From positions 182,129,369 to 182,193,368 of the forward strand of contig JBOZIK010000001.1 in assembly GCA_051453625.1 (NCBI GenBank): a stretch of 64,000 nucleotides of DNA, in the 5' to 3' direction. The notes beneath the pieces are model-generated. The model was given only the letters and a program-made list of their open reading frames with translations. It had not been told where the DNA came from and ran no database searches. Position 1 is the first letter of the stretch; every line of letters starts with the position of its first letter. Shown one piece after another: positions 24,476 to 37,600 of the stretch. This stretch comes from Welwitschia mirabilis (taxonomy: Eukaryota > Gnetophyta > Gnetopsida > Welwitschiales). Position numbers and translations under genes: made by a program.

Positions 24476-25846
24476 TGACATCCATTTTTCATAGAATTTT
24501 TCTAACTTTGATGGATTATTTTTAAAAATTGGTTAAACATTTTGTAAGTTATATTATTCTTATATCCTTAAACATTTTACCTTAGAATTTTTCCATGTTA
24601 AATCATTCCTTCTTGCATTTTTTGCTAAGTGTATAGTAGACATCTAGTTAGGGATGTGATAACATGTAAAAATTAACATTTAAACTAACTATATTCAACC
24701 AATTTAGTTAATTCAAATATATTAAAGTTATTTTATCATAACATTATGTCTTCAACAATTTTAAATATAATTTATCAACTTATGTATTTTCACACAACAA
24801 TTTTGGGTTATCTATTTTTTTTAAATGAAAAATTAAAATTTTGAAATAATTCATTAAAAGAAATTAGTATTATCATCTAGGTCACTAGCATCACTAGTCC
24901 TTTGAAGAAAAAAACTTCAAGAGCTATGTTTTAGATTTGTCTTAAGGAAGTGATTGATCTCAACTTATGGGGTTAGGTAGTTATGGCATCAAAATCCAAA
25001 AAAATATGTAGTCATAAGACTATCAAATTTTTACTTAAAAATCCTATAATATAATACCTAATCTTGGAACCCTAATTTAATTTTAACCTTAAAAAAGGAC
25101 CAAGTTCCTTCATTCATAATAATATTTAGCTGGGAAAAATAGTTGGAATCCTTAGAGTGTTAATGATTGACATGCTTTTTAAGATTCGTCTTTGAGAGTG
25201 GTCTAGTTTTGAGTCTAGTTGATCAATTTGTAGAAGCTTTACTTTCTTTAGTTAATGTAATGTACATCTTATTTTTTTATTAAATAGTAGTTATTCATCC
25301 TTGATTTTGAGTTATAACTCACATTGTACTTTTGATCCTTGAATGAGACTACATTATTAAGAACTTTTAATTACCAAGTGAGTTTCTTAAGTTTATTTGT
25401 TATTTTTAGTAATTTTTTTAATAGATCTTGAGCGTTTTCATTTTTAGTTTCCATGTTACATTAGGCTACAAAAGACTAAAGTGACTTGGAAATTCAGCAA
25501 TACTCATGTGATAAATGAAATTATGTTATCATAATCCAAGCTATAATAACTTAATAATCTAAGATTTATTTTAAGAATTTATATTAGTTTGTTAAATAAA
25601 AAAATTTATTATTTGATGATTTAAGTTAGACCTTTAAGGTTAGCTTGTTTAGTTAATTTTCCATTAAAGTTCATTCTCATATTACTCTCGATTTTTAGTT
25701 TTTTTAAATCCTTACAAATTAGATAATTTTTTGTTAGAATCATTTAGTTTATACCTCAACTTATTCCTATGAAAATAATAACACCTAGACTCTGGTACAA
25801 TGAGGATCTTGGTTTATAATTTATAAAAGTCAGAGATGAATATTGT
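24476..25846 (+). mobile_element. Family A gypsy 3' LTR, complete reference copy
   Basis: This copy starts TGACATCCATTTTTC and ends near CAGAGATGAATATT, 1,371 bases in all. It is the only family A LTR here with neither an assembly gap nor a missing start. It has no primer-binding site after it, consistent with a 3' LTR. It directly abuts a reverse piece of the same LTR. Confidence 0.75.
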
Positions 25847-26035
25847 TACTTCTCCTAACTAGATGTTTACTATTCTTTTTTTTTTTTTGTAAAACTCATG
25901 AAAAATAATTATATAACATGAAAACATTATAAATAAAAATGTTCAAGTATGCAACTTAAAAAGTTATGAGCAAGTTTTAAAAATAAGATATCCAAATCAA
26001 AAAAATGTGAAAAATGAATGTCATACCTCCTAATC
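25847..26035 (-). mobile_element. Inverted first ~180 bases of family A LTR plus polypurine tract
   Basis: In reverse it reads GATTAGGAGGTA (polypurine tract, 26024-26035), then TGACATTCATTTTTCAC, and ends CATCTAGTTAGGAGAAGTAAC, matching positions 1-185 of the LTR at 24476. Upstream in reverse, at about 26040-26065, is GTTTGAGGACAATTTTCAAT, a counterpart of the sequence before the tract at 2773. Confidence 0.75.
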
Positions 26036-28277
26036 AAAATTGAAAATTGTCCTCAAACTTTAAAAAGAAAAAAGAAAAATTCAATACAACTTTTGAAAAT
26101 ATGTTAAAGTTTTAAAAAGAATTATTTGCATTACATTTTTTTTATTAAATTAAAGACTAGAAAAACACTATAATACAAAAGTTAAGCTATCATGGATATA
26201 ATAAAAAATGCAATTTCAACCAAATGATCATCTAGAAGAAACTATTCTTTCTAAATTTTATATCCATTTCATGTTTCCTGCATAAGGTGTTCTTGTTTAT
26301 TTAAAAATTTTCTTCATTTTTTCTTACAATTTATTAATATAAGTCATGTATTATTTTGACACCTTTTTAAGAAATATCTTACTAGAAGAGAAAGAGAAAG
26401 AGCACAATGGATGAAGGAAAGGAAAAAAAGAAGAATGAGAAGTCTCTTTAATAGATTCTTTTCTTTTATGATGAGTTATTAAAGGTACATAAGGATTAAT
26501 ATATGTAGAAATAGTACAAATAAAATAGGAATCATGCTGTATTTATTATTCTTGATTAGGTTGCTACCATTCTTCATGTTGCTTATGTTGTTATCCTAGG
26601 ATCTAATCTATATTTCTATACATTTGGACTTAGGTTATTTTTTAAGGGATAATGGTTTCGATGAAAGCTCTCTCTTCAAAACTTAACAATTCAAGGTTTT
26701 GTATATGTCATTATAGATAATATCAGAAATCAAGAAAGGAAGCAAAAGATTACTCTTACGTCCTACATGATTGATGATTGGTTCTAAACAGAAATTTATC
26801 AATGTTAAAGGTTAGTTTTCTTAGATAATTCTAATGATATCTATGTAACTATTATATGAATTAACGACATGACAAGTGTGTAGAACATTATGAATGATAA
26901 AGCAAAATAAAGTAAGTTGGTTTATATGTAAAAATTTATAAGCAAATCTCCTTCTTTGTGATGTGTGTATTCTATATGAAACATAAAGTAATCACAATAT
27001 TAATTCATTTTCTAAGGAATAAACATCTTCTAGACAATCCTTATTATGTTAAAACACATATATGAATATAGGAATAACTAATTTATTCATTATTTATAGG
27101 TTAGTTAAAAGGAACTATCAAAGAGGAGTTATATTCATTTCGTTTAATGAGGTTGAAGATGTCTTAAATAAATAAACTAGAATATGTAGATTGTAACAAT
27201 TAGAGAACTAGAAGAGCTTTAGATATAAGACTCAAAACTTTAGGCAATGAAATGATATAAAATATTTAATTCTTAGATGAAATATTAAAGCTATGAAAAA
27301 TAGACCTTTAACAAATGTATGCAAATGTTTTTCATACAATCTAAAGATTCCATTGAAATAAGCACTAACCTTTTGCAATTGTTAAAAACCATAAAGAAGA
27401 ACATAGAAAAAATCCAAATAAAAAATGTTTTAAATTTTAAAATAAATATATTTTATAATAGACATGATGATAAAAACATTATGTATCACACTTTTAGATT
27501 ACTAAAAAGTAATTAAAGTAACCAAAGGAACTAGCCAACACAAGGAAACTCTACACCCTTTTTTAATCTAAGAAACTCTAGAAAGAAAAGAGCAAAAATA
27601 TTGCATATTTTTGAAAACATTATGGTCTAATTTAAAACTTCTATAATTTCAATAAATATAACATGGATATGAAATACAAACAAACTAAAATTTAACTTGT
27701 GATTTTTATGTTTGTTTTGCTATTATAATAAAAAGAGATATAATTGGACTTGTGAGAAATGATTTAATAAGAATTAAAATGTAATAACAATAAAACTCAA
27801 TTGAGTTCTTTCCAAATAGAGCTCCAACATTAACTATTAAGGGCCAAAAGTTCATTGTATGGCATTAATAACTAAATGTAATCTCTTAATATTAATGTGC
27901 CTAATGTGATATATGTAGTTGCTTAAAAACCAAATTAAATAATATTTTAGATCAACATTTAAAATTACTAATTATAAGCAAATCGAATGATTCAAAATTT
28001 CTATTAGTATAAGTGTGTTAAACTTCAAAAATCTCTTAATCTATGTATTATTTAAAAAGGTGAAATTGCAATTTTACATTAAATGAAATAACTAATAATG
28101 AGTAACTTCTTAAAATTAGTGGATAATAATTTGAACACCTAAATAGTAAATAAATCTAAAAGTTACACATTATACCAAGTAATATTTTTAAATGAATTCA
28201 CAATGAAAAATGAATCTAAAATGATGAACTTGCAATAATGAAGATTTATGACCACATGCAGATACTAGAACTAAAAT
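26036..28277. other. Unassigned AT-rich spacer
   Basis: It should hold the internal part of one or both reverse elements whose LTRs flank it, but I recognise no gag or pol motif. The frame at 27319-27516 is Ile/Lys/Asn-rich and looks like chance. A purine-rich run (GAGAAAGAGAAAGAGCACAA and following) lies near 26385-26450. Confidence 0.4.
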
Positions 28278-28295
28278 GACAAATTTTAATATTAA
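28278..28295 (-). other. Primer-binding site, tRNA-iMet type, heavily decayed
   Basis: Read in reverse, TTAATATTAAAATTTGTC follows the LTR end GATCCTGACCC. Against TTGGTATCAGAGCTTGTC every difference is G-to-A or C-to-T. It would make the LTR at 28296-29759 a 5' LTR of a reverse element lying to the left. Confidence 0.5.
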
Positions 28296-29759
28296 GGGTC
28301 AGGATCGTTAAACTTAGAGAGGATGGTTAAATGAGTTTCATTAAATAAAAATTTAAACTAAAAAATAATAATGTGCAATAAAAATACCTTACAAAGATAA
28401 CATGGGTCTCCAACTTGGATATGTCCATACATAGAGGGTAGCTTCTACTCATACCTCCAAATATTATTAACCTATATAACAGATAGTGGTTTTTTGGTGC
28501 ATCATCAACCTTATAATAAATGAGAGTATCCTTACAAGGTAGCACACTTTTCCTCTCAAAGTAATAGTGATTTTCATAGGTACACCATAAACCTTATAAT
28601 AGTGAAAGTCTCCTCACATGAAAACAATTTCCCCCCCACAAGGGAATAATGGTTTCCTAGCTCACCAATAACCTTATAATAAACAAGCATTCATAGGCAA
28701 AACATTAAATGTACACTTATGTAAAGATTTCCTTATAATGTATTTAATAATAAAAAATGAACTTATAATAATATTCAATAATAAGATGACCCAACAATGT
28801 AGAACCAAAAATATAATACAATACTAAGCTTGAAGATATAGCTTTGATGAAGATTTAAGATTATTAATGTTATTGTTATCATTATGAGTGTAAATGAAGA
28901 AAGTAGTAATGAAGATCCAAGAGCAAATGATGAAAGCAATACAAGCTTCTTTTTAAAGAATGCATTTGATTCTTCATGAGATTTTTCTTACAATCATGTA
29001 TTTCATTTTCTTAATATGATCATTGCATGGCATGACTCAAGAGCAAAGTATTCATTAAGGTTCCAAGACTTGTTAAAATGGTTTTTCTACATTAAGACTT
29101 TATATGATCAAATAATATCTACCCATTGAAGTTTAAAAGATAGTCATTTAACTTTGCAACCATGGTGTAATGGATACAAAACATCTAAGAATTGGGCATT
29201 TAAATTTGGTTTTTATCAATGTAAACTTTGGTTTGAGATGTCTTTAACTTTATAGATGTATACTTTTTAGGTGTCTTCACTTTTGTAGATGTCTTCAGTT
29301 AACTTGCTCAGATTTTCATGAAATTTACTATGTAGTATTCTTGGGGCTTCATAATCATGAATTTGTAATGTAAAAGTTGATATCTTACTATCAAAAATCA
29401 AATTAACCTTAAAACTTGTTTTAGCTTAGTATATATGTCTTTAACAACATAGACATCTTTATCTATATCAACTTTAGTCATCTTGAATGAGGTAGTCATC
29501 TTTAGCCTATGACTTAAATTTTGGTACATAAAAAATTTGTTCAAATCTTTAGATGTCTTTACTAGAGACATCTTTAATTTTTAAGATATCTTCAAATAAT
29601 TAATTTTTCTTTTTAATAACTAATCCTTTTTGTGAGACATTATTTTTAAAGATCCATTATAATTTAAGACCTATTAATGTTTGATGTTCTTAGTATTAAC
29701 TTGTCTACATAATGACATAAAATATTTGATAAGTGGAATTATTAAAACTAGATTTATCA
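28296..29759 (-). mobile_element. Reverse Ty1/copia LTR of a second LTR family
   Basis: Read in reverse it starts TGATAAATCTAG and ends with CCATCCTCTCTAAGTTTAACG and GATCCTGACC, the same kind of end (CACCCCTCCTCTAGG then GATCCTATCA) as the copia LTR at 33137. Inside, 28470-28700 has three imperfect repeats around ACCTTATAATA, and 29230-29600 has many GATGTCTT/AAGACATC words. A polypurine-like tract borders it on one side and a decayed tRNA-iMet site on the other. Confidence 0.65.
29225..29600. repeat. GATGTCT-type minisatellite inside the LTR
   Basis: The words GATGTCTT, GGTGTCTTC, GACATCTTT and GATATCTTC recur about ten times in both orientations. They would all derive from an AGACGTCT-like palindromic unit by loss of CpG. 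It parallels the GGTCGAC array of the other copia LTR family in kind and position. Confidence 0.55.
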
Positions 29760-29775
29760 ATAACCTCCCCTTTTT
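29760..29775 (-). other. Polypurine tract of a reverse copia element
   Basis: In reverse, AAAAAGGGGAGGTTAT directly precedes the LTR start TGATAAATC. It resembles the tract beside the LTR at 33137-34664. Confidence 0.55.
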
Positions 29776-31499
29776 AATGATGTTTAAAACATGAAAAATC
29801 TTGATGGCACAATCTCATCTCATCAATTAAAAAATAAACATTTATATTCTAAAGGAATGCACATACTTAATTTTGCAATGGTATTTTGAAAGGCATGATA
29901 TTACCACTGAAAAAAAAATAAAATGACATATATACAAATTAAAAAATAGAATAAGATAATAAATCATTTAAGTAATTAAATAAAGTATTTAGAATAATTT
30001 ATGAATGATGAAATTAGTCATTCAACTAAACATGTAGAATATAAAGCACAAAAATATTTACTAATTCCTCAAGCAAGATATTCTAATGTCAATGTGTCAA
30101 AATATCAGAGCATAAAATTTAATTTAAGTTCCAATGATACATTATAAATGATATGTTCATGAAAATATTGATCAATAAATTTCATAATATGATATTATAA
30201 AAATAATGTACTACCAGCATGTCATATCCCATATTTTGTAAACCTTAAATATTAAGTATATTAAGCTTTTTGTCAATTGATTAATTATCCTTATTCAACT
30301 TTCTTATCAAATAATATATTATTTTAAACTAACCTTAGTTTATAATTTTCATAATTTATCATGAAAATGAAAAAATTATGTTACAAGGTTTTTATAAGAA
30401 AAGCTACTCAAATATTTCAAACTAAATAATCACATTATGTAATAAATTAAAACCATATAAATTAAAAAAAATTCAAGAGGACATAATAAAATATTTTATA
30501 TATTATTTACTTATTTAAATTATTGGTAAATGTGATAAGTATACAATATTATGATAAATATTTTCTTCCTTGTATTATGTAATTGATAGATTTTACACAT
30601 TCAAAAATAAATGAGAATTTGAATAAGTACATGCACTCTTACCTAGAGCCAAGAATGATAAATGAGTAGTTTTATTTTATTATGACTTTAANNNNNNNNN
30701 NNNNNNNNNNNNNNNNNNNNNNNNNNNNNNNNNNNNNNNNNNNNNNNNNNNNNNNNNNNNNNNNNNNNNNNNNNNNNNNNNNNNNNNNNNNNNNNNNNNN
30801 NNNNNNNNNNNNNNNNNNNNNNNNNNNNNNNNNNNNNNNNNNNNNNNNNNNNNNNNNNNNNNNNNNNNNNNNNNNNNNNNNNNNNNNNNNNNNNNNNNNN
30901 NNNNNNNNNNNNNNNNNNNNNNNNNNNNNNNNNNNNNNNNNNNNNNNNNNNNNNNNNNNNNNNNNNNNNNNNNNNNNNNNNNNNNNNNNNNNNNNNNNNN
31001 NNNNNNNNNNNNNNNNNNNNNNNNNNNNNNNNNNNNNNNNNNNNNNNNNNNNNNNNNNNNNNNNNNNNNNNNNNNNNNNNNNNNNNNNNNNNNNNNNNNN
31101 NNNNNNNNNNNNNNNNNNNNNNNNNNNNNNNNNNNNNNNNNNNNNNNNNNNNNNNNNNNNNNNNNNNNNNNNNNNNNNNNNNNNNNNNNNNNNNNNNNNN
31201 NNNNNNNNNNNNNNNNNNNNNNNNNNNNNNNNNNNNNNNNNNNNNNNNNNNNNNNNNNNNNNNNNNNNNNNNNNNNNNNNNNNNNNNNNNNNNNNNNNNN
31301 NNNNNNNNNNNNNNNNNNNNNNNNNNNNNNNNNNNNNNNNNNNNNNNNNNNNTAATTAACCCTACTAATTAAAACAATAAAATTAATCTGTCTAGTTAGG
31401 TGCATGAGTGATAAATATGATTTCTTTTCATACTTCAATGTCACATATTACTTAACACACTTATCAATGCTAAATGATGTGATCTTGTGATCTTGAATA
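29776..31499. other. Unassigned spacer with a 661-N assembly gap
   Basis: The N run is 30692-31352. If the tract at 29760 is real, the 3' part of a reverse copia element should lie here, but I recognise no RNase H. A TATA-like CTATATATAGAGAT at 31518-31531 lies just before repeat E. Confidence 0.4.
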
Positions 31500-33136
31500 A
31501 TGTGTATTTGCTTACCTATATATAGAGATCTTTTTCTCTCTTGTAAAAGGAGATACTTTTCTTTTGTTTTATATAAGTGTATTTCTTCTTTTCTCTTTAT
31601 CTCTTTTTATTTCATTCTCTTACTTGTGAAGCTTAAAGCTTAAAATATTGGAAGCTTGAAGCTAAGAAACTCATAAGCTTATATGTTCAACAATATTCAA
31701 CTATCAAGGCCTTACTAATCTTACCAAGTAAGCTCTTTACTCTTATTATCTATATGATCTCTTTTAATATTAGAATGATGTAATATTGCATTACAAAATT
31801 ATTTATAATTTTTATGCAATTATTTTATAAGATATTATTCCCTTCCATAGGATCTGACCAAAGGTTAGTGAGATATGAGAGGTCTCTTGTGCTTAGTAGT
31901 GGAGGATTACTAATGAATGATTATGACCAAGTAACCAGGGGAGTAACTATTGAAAACAAAATTGGGTATCAATGTTTATTTTAATATTATATATTTTTAT
32001 TTATTATGCATTCTCATCCTCAAAAATCTTTTTACACTAGTGCTATTTCATGAAAATCCTAAGGCTCATCGTAAATAATTTTATCGAATTGATCTGATTT
32101 TTTAATAATGATTTGAATTAGTAACTTAGTTAAAACATTCTATAAGTAATTAGTTACTATATCCATCATTTTATTAATTTAAGTTATAACTTAAGAAGTT
32201 GTAGAAACTTTATCATATTTCTGTTATGACAAAAATTAAATTTCTAAAATAGGATAAACATACCCTATCTTATTAATTAGTAGGTATATATTAGTGACTT
32301 TGTTTTTCTATAAGTCTCAGATTGTGTTATAAATGTGAAAATGTAAAAGCAGTAATTTTTGTAATGGGAAATAATCTTTAAAAAATTATTTGTTAAAATA
32401 CATTAGAATATAAATGTACAAACTAGTAAGCATGTGATTTATGCTTCAACTTGAGCATCCTAAGTTATAATAAATTAATACACTTTTTAAAACAACTTGA
32501 ATTATTTAAAAACTAAAAGTATTTTAAAATTTATGATCATTTTAGTAAAGTGTAGTAGAACTATAATTTTAGAAAATTTGATAGTACTTAACTTTATATG
32601 ATAACTTTAAAAATAATATTTTTACAATTTCAAGATAGTTAAAATTAGATTCCAAAAATCCTATTATATCTATTTTTTAAACAATTAATATAATTTATTT
32701 TTCTCTTCATAATTAATTAGTGTTTAAAATTATAATTAGTGTTTAAAATTAAAGAAAAATTATTACATAAACTTTTAAGAGCAACTTAAGTATAAAAAAT
32801 ATGTTTCTATTAGTAAATTTATGTTAAATTACATATAAATGATATTTATTTGTAGAAATACCTTTTTTAGCCATTTTATTTAGCTTATCTTAAATCTACA
32901 TGCATGTAAGAGTTTTCACTTTAGTAGTTTAAGTGATATAAGTAGTCTCTAGTTTATCATTCTTTTTATTAACTTATAATATATCCATATGAGTATTGGA
33001 TAAATATTTATATCTTAACAATTATGCTTAAGCTATACTTTTTTTTGTTTACCTTCTTTACACCAATCCAAGGAAATTATTATATGAGCATGAAAGAATG
33101 TTTCTAGGGTCTCCATAACTTCAAGTAAGTTATAGT
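31500..33136 (+). repeat. Repeat E, copy 1
   Basis: From about 31567 it runs parallel to 59857-61490: ATAAGTGTATTTCTTC, GAAGCTAAGAAACTC, CTTACTAATCTTACCAAGTAAGCT, TATAAGATATTATTCCCT, GAGATATGAG and TACCTTCTTTACACCAATCCA. No coding frame is visible. It may be an LTR-plus-leader of another element, as it carries a TATA-like box and a CT-rich start, but I cannot assign a family. The reverse copia LTR interrupts it at 33136/33137, where copy 2 continues. Confidence 0.8.
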
Positions 33137-34664
33137 TGATAGGATCGAGAACCCTAGAGGAGGGGTGAATAGGTTCTTTTAAAAAAATGAAATACAATAT
33201 TCTAAATGAATCCAATCTTAACTAATCCAAAATATACATGAAATAGGAAAATAATAGAAGTAAAGAAATAATAACTAAAAGTACAAAAATACAAAATGAA
33301 TGCATGCCAGATTTATAGTGATTCAGGAAACCCCCTACTCCACTCTCAATAATTAGCTTATCCCCAAGCTAGATCTCAAATCTTCGTTACTCTATCAGGC
33401 TTTCCAGATTCACCTATAACCTTTACAAATGGGTTCTTCAAGGGTTAGTATTAACCTTTGAATAGATTTTTCAAGGCTTAATCTCAACCCTTCACAAATC
33501 AAAGTAGTGATGTAATGATGTCAACAGAGCATGGATATCATTCATTCTTAATTTAATAAATTTAATGGAGCTCTTCTCCTAAAAATGTAAAAACAAGTGA
33601 AGCTCTAGATCTAATATTAAATGTAGAGATGATACAAATGATAAATCGTATTTTATTAGAAGTATAGATGCCAAAATACAATAGTCAAAGTTATAAGATT
33701 ACAATGCTTGATCCTTCAGATCTAATAGATTCACCTAATTAAAAGTAGTTTTAAAAAGATTCTTTGGTCATCTATATCTTAGCTATTTATATTAGAAGGC
33801 TTTTAGGATTTATTACATTTAAAATGCGCTTTCAAAGACTATAAACACAAAAAATTGGCTAACCAATGGCTATATAATAAATAGATAATGATTAGAAAAA
33901 TTTTATTTCTATTCTATCTGATCAATTCCTTAAAATTCTAGTTGACTCCATCTAGGTCCATGACTTACACATGTCACCCAAGTAAGAATTTCGGTTGCTC
34001 CAATTTATTATGGCTTTATGTCTATTCATCCTCATCTGGGTCTAGTCGACCCCTGTTCAATCACCAGCTCATGATTTACTTACCATCTTCTCCTAATAAA
34101 ATTATTTCTAGTTTCTAGCATCATGTTCAGTCGATCCTTATGATGATCATCTTAGGCATATCAGTTGCATAGTACTCAAGTCAGGTCAATCCCATCATAG
34201 ATCTGATTGAGTCCTTAATAATTAGTTCACAAGGTTTATTCCTCAGTTTACAGATCTGATCAACTTCATCATAGGTCTAGTCGATCCCTTGTCATTTAGT
34301 CTAAGGATAATATTTATTAAATCCTCAAATTAGATCGATCCCAAAAAGGTCTAGTCGACCCCTTACCATTCAGTTCAAGGACACTAGTTCTTTAGGTTAT
34401 AGGTCTAGTTAACTCCATCAAAAATTCATTCAATCCTTCTAGATGCAGTTCATTTTTAATTTGCTTTAGTGCAATCGATTCCTTAAAAATATAGTTGATT
34501 TCTTAATAGGATAAAAGAATATATAGGTTTCTACTACTCAGAAATTGATAGTTTTGGTTTTATCTTTTGACCTATAAATAATTAACATTTTCTGCATAAG
34601 ATACATAAAATTTTCTATATAGAAAACATTAGTTTGACATCAATTGAAAAAACATAATCTAACA
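33137..34664 (-). mobile_element. Reverse Ty1/copia 3' LTR, complete
   Basis: In reverse it starts TGTTAGATTATG and ends CCCCTCCTCTAGGGTTCTCG then ATCCTATCA, at 1,528 bases. The same LTR family forms the solo LTR at 7693-9020. A purine tract directly upstream in reverse (34665-34677) identifies it as the 3' LTR. It is inserted into repeat E. The region 33920-34480 carries the GTCGAC-type array. Confidence 0.9.
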
Positions 34665-34677
34665 ATCTCTCCCTTTG
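34665..34677 (-). other. Polypurine tract of the reverse copia element
   Basis: In reverse, CAAAGGGAGAGAT sits immediately before TGTTAG, the LTR start, which is the textbook position for plus-strand priming. Confidence 0.85.
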
Positions 34678-37600
34678 AAATTAATGGCAAATAATGCTTA
34701 GTTGTGAAAAATTAGAATTTTAGAAAAGATCCCCCTTATAACATGCCTATTGCAAAATAATACTCCTTTTGAAAACAAGTTAAGACATTTTGAACAATCA
34801 AATTTTCTACTTGAAATTGAATAAATTTTAACATGCACATTTGAAAGTTTTTCCATAAATCCCCTATTACTAGATTTAATCCTCCTTGAAAAGCTAAAAT
34901 TTTCTTTTATATAGTATAGTGAGCTGCCTGCCAATTACTGTTTATTGATGTACAGTGGCCAAAAAGCATAACTTTATAATAAATCATTTAGAATTTTAAT
35001 CAGATGTCATATATGATATCAATAGAAAAACATGTTAAACAAATATGATTTGTAAAAGTACAAAAGATTTCAAATATCACTTGAAATATAATTTTGTGTA
35101 ATATAGGAAAACATTCAAACATTCAGTGACAAACAATTAATTCTCTGCCTTTGATATTAATGATAAAGAAGAGAACAAACATTTAATGATAAAAAAAATT
35201 AATTAACAAATATTTGTTCTATACTTTTATTGCGATAGTTATAGAACTTAGAGTGTCTAGGTGACTAAGTTTTAAACTAGTTGATCAAATCAAAGATCTA
35301 GTTGATCATGTTGTAATCAGTCATAGGTTGATGAGAGAACCCTCAGTTCATTTCTGAGATGAAGAAAAGTATGAAAATTTATGGGGTTTAGTAAAACTAT
35401 CTGCCAATTGCTCATTTGAAGTTATAAAATTCTTAAAGATGTATCCTTTTTTAACTTGATCCCATAGGAAATGATGTCTTAGCTCAATATGCTTTGTTCT
35501 TGAGTGTTAAACTAGATTTTTCAATATGTTAATAGCATTTGTATTATTATAGAAAATAAGGACTTATTCAAAATTAATACCAAAATCTTTTAATATTTCT
35601 TTTATAGATAAAAGGTAAGTGAAACAACTACCTACTGTAATATATTCAGTTTATCTGGTAGAGAGAGAAATAGAGTTTTATTTTTTTGGTTGTCCATCCC
35701 ACTAAATATGAACCTAGTAAAAAATAATTTTCACTTGTGTATTTTCTGTAATCTTTGCATATTGCCCAATCCGCATCACTAAAACTTGCAAGTTCAAAAT
35801 ATGTCTTAGTGGAATACCATAAACCATAATCACATGTACCTTTTACATACCTGATTATTCTTTTTACTATTTAAAGATGTGATTCTTTTAGTTGGGACTG
35901 ATATCTTACACGTACTCCAATACTAAACATGATATTCGATCTACTTTTGATCAAATATAATAAACTATCAATCATACTTGTATAAAGTTTTTGATCTATT
36001 AGTTTGCCATTTTCATCCAAACTTACTTTACATTATGTAGACATTAGAGTGTCAGTTGTTTTGCATTTTCTAATCCAAAGCATTTGATTAAATCTCTTGC
36101 ATATTTGGATTGAGAAATAAATATTCCATCTTCAGATTGCTTGATCTAAAGTCCAAGAAACATATTAACTTCACTGAGCATACTCATTTTAAATTGTTTT
36201 ATCATGATATTTTCAAATTATTTTGATATCTTTTTATTAAAGGCACTAAATATAATATCATCTACATAAATTTGTATAATAATGAAATCCTTTTTTAGGT
36301 TCTTTACAAATACACTTTTATCTACATCTCCTCGAATATATCCATTTTCATTTAAAAAGTAGCTAGATTTTCTTACCAAGCTCTTTGTGCTTGTTTCAAT
36401 CTATACAAGGATTTCTTAATTCTATATATGTGATTAGTTTTATGAGGATTAATAAAACCTTGTGATTATTCTACATAAACTTCTTCAAGTAATGTATTAT
36501 TTAGAAAAGAACATTTTGAATTCATTTGATATACTTTGAAATTATTAAAATCTGTAAAGGATAAAGACATTCTAATGCTATCTAGCCTTGCAATGAGAGC
36601 AAAGCTATCTCTTACATCAATGACCTCTATTTTATTGTAGCCTTGAGCTACTAATCTTGCCTTATTTTTACTGACATTATTTTTTTCATCATGTTTATTT
36701 TAAAAAATTTATTTAGTTTTAATGACATTCTTATTTTTTGGCCTTTCTACTAGCTTTCAAACATCATTTCTTGTGAATTGTTATAGCTCATCTTGCATTA
36801 TCATCATCCATTCCTCATGAATTTCTGCTTCTTCAAATTTCTTGGATTCTATCTTTGAGACATAAAAAATGTAAAAACACACATTTTTCATGGAATCTCT
36901 TGTCTATATTTTTGAGTTAACATCTCCAATAATAGATTCTAAATAATGATCTTTAAGAAGTTTGGCCTTTTTCAATGTGTCTTTTTTATTAAAACTTTAT
37001 TTATTTTGGTAAAAACTTCATTGGTTATGGGAATACATGTAGTTATGACTTTCTCCTCATCTTTGTATCTTAGCTTTGTGTTAATCTCATCAATTTGCAT
37101 GTTTATTGACTAATTTATCATTAAGATTTTTTTGTTGAAAATAAGATAAGCTCTACTTCTGGTTAAATAACCCAAAAAGATAAATTTATCTACCTTTTAC
37201 TCGAATTTGCTCAAATGTTATCTATCTTTTAGCACATATCATTTACTTCTAAAGACTTTAAAGTATAACACATTTGGTTGTCTTCCTTTTCATAACTCAT
37301 ATGGTATTTTCATTAGTACCAGGTCTAATATATACTTTATTAATAATGTAGCATGATGTGCTAATTGCCTCATCCCAAAAAGATTTAGGAACTTCTTTAT
37401 CATTTATCATAGTTTTTCCCATTTCTTAAATGACTCTATTCTTTCGTTTAGCTATACCATTTTGTTATGGTGTTTTTAGGGCTAAAAACTGATGATTAAT
37501 TCCATTTTTAAAGAAATATTTCTTAAAAAATGATTCTCAAATTTACCACTATGATAACTTCTTATTTTCTTTATGGTATACCCCTTTTCATTTTGAATCT

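Noticed and set aside
28470-28700. Three spaced repeats considered as a CRISPR array
   Set aside because: Units are imperfect, uneven in spacing and inside a plant LTR.
31518-31531. TATA-like box as a gene promoter
   Set aside because: No gene follows; it may only be the promoter of an LTR in repeat E.
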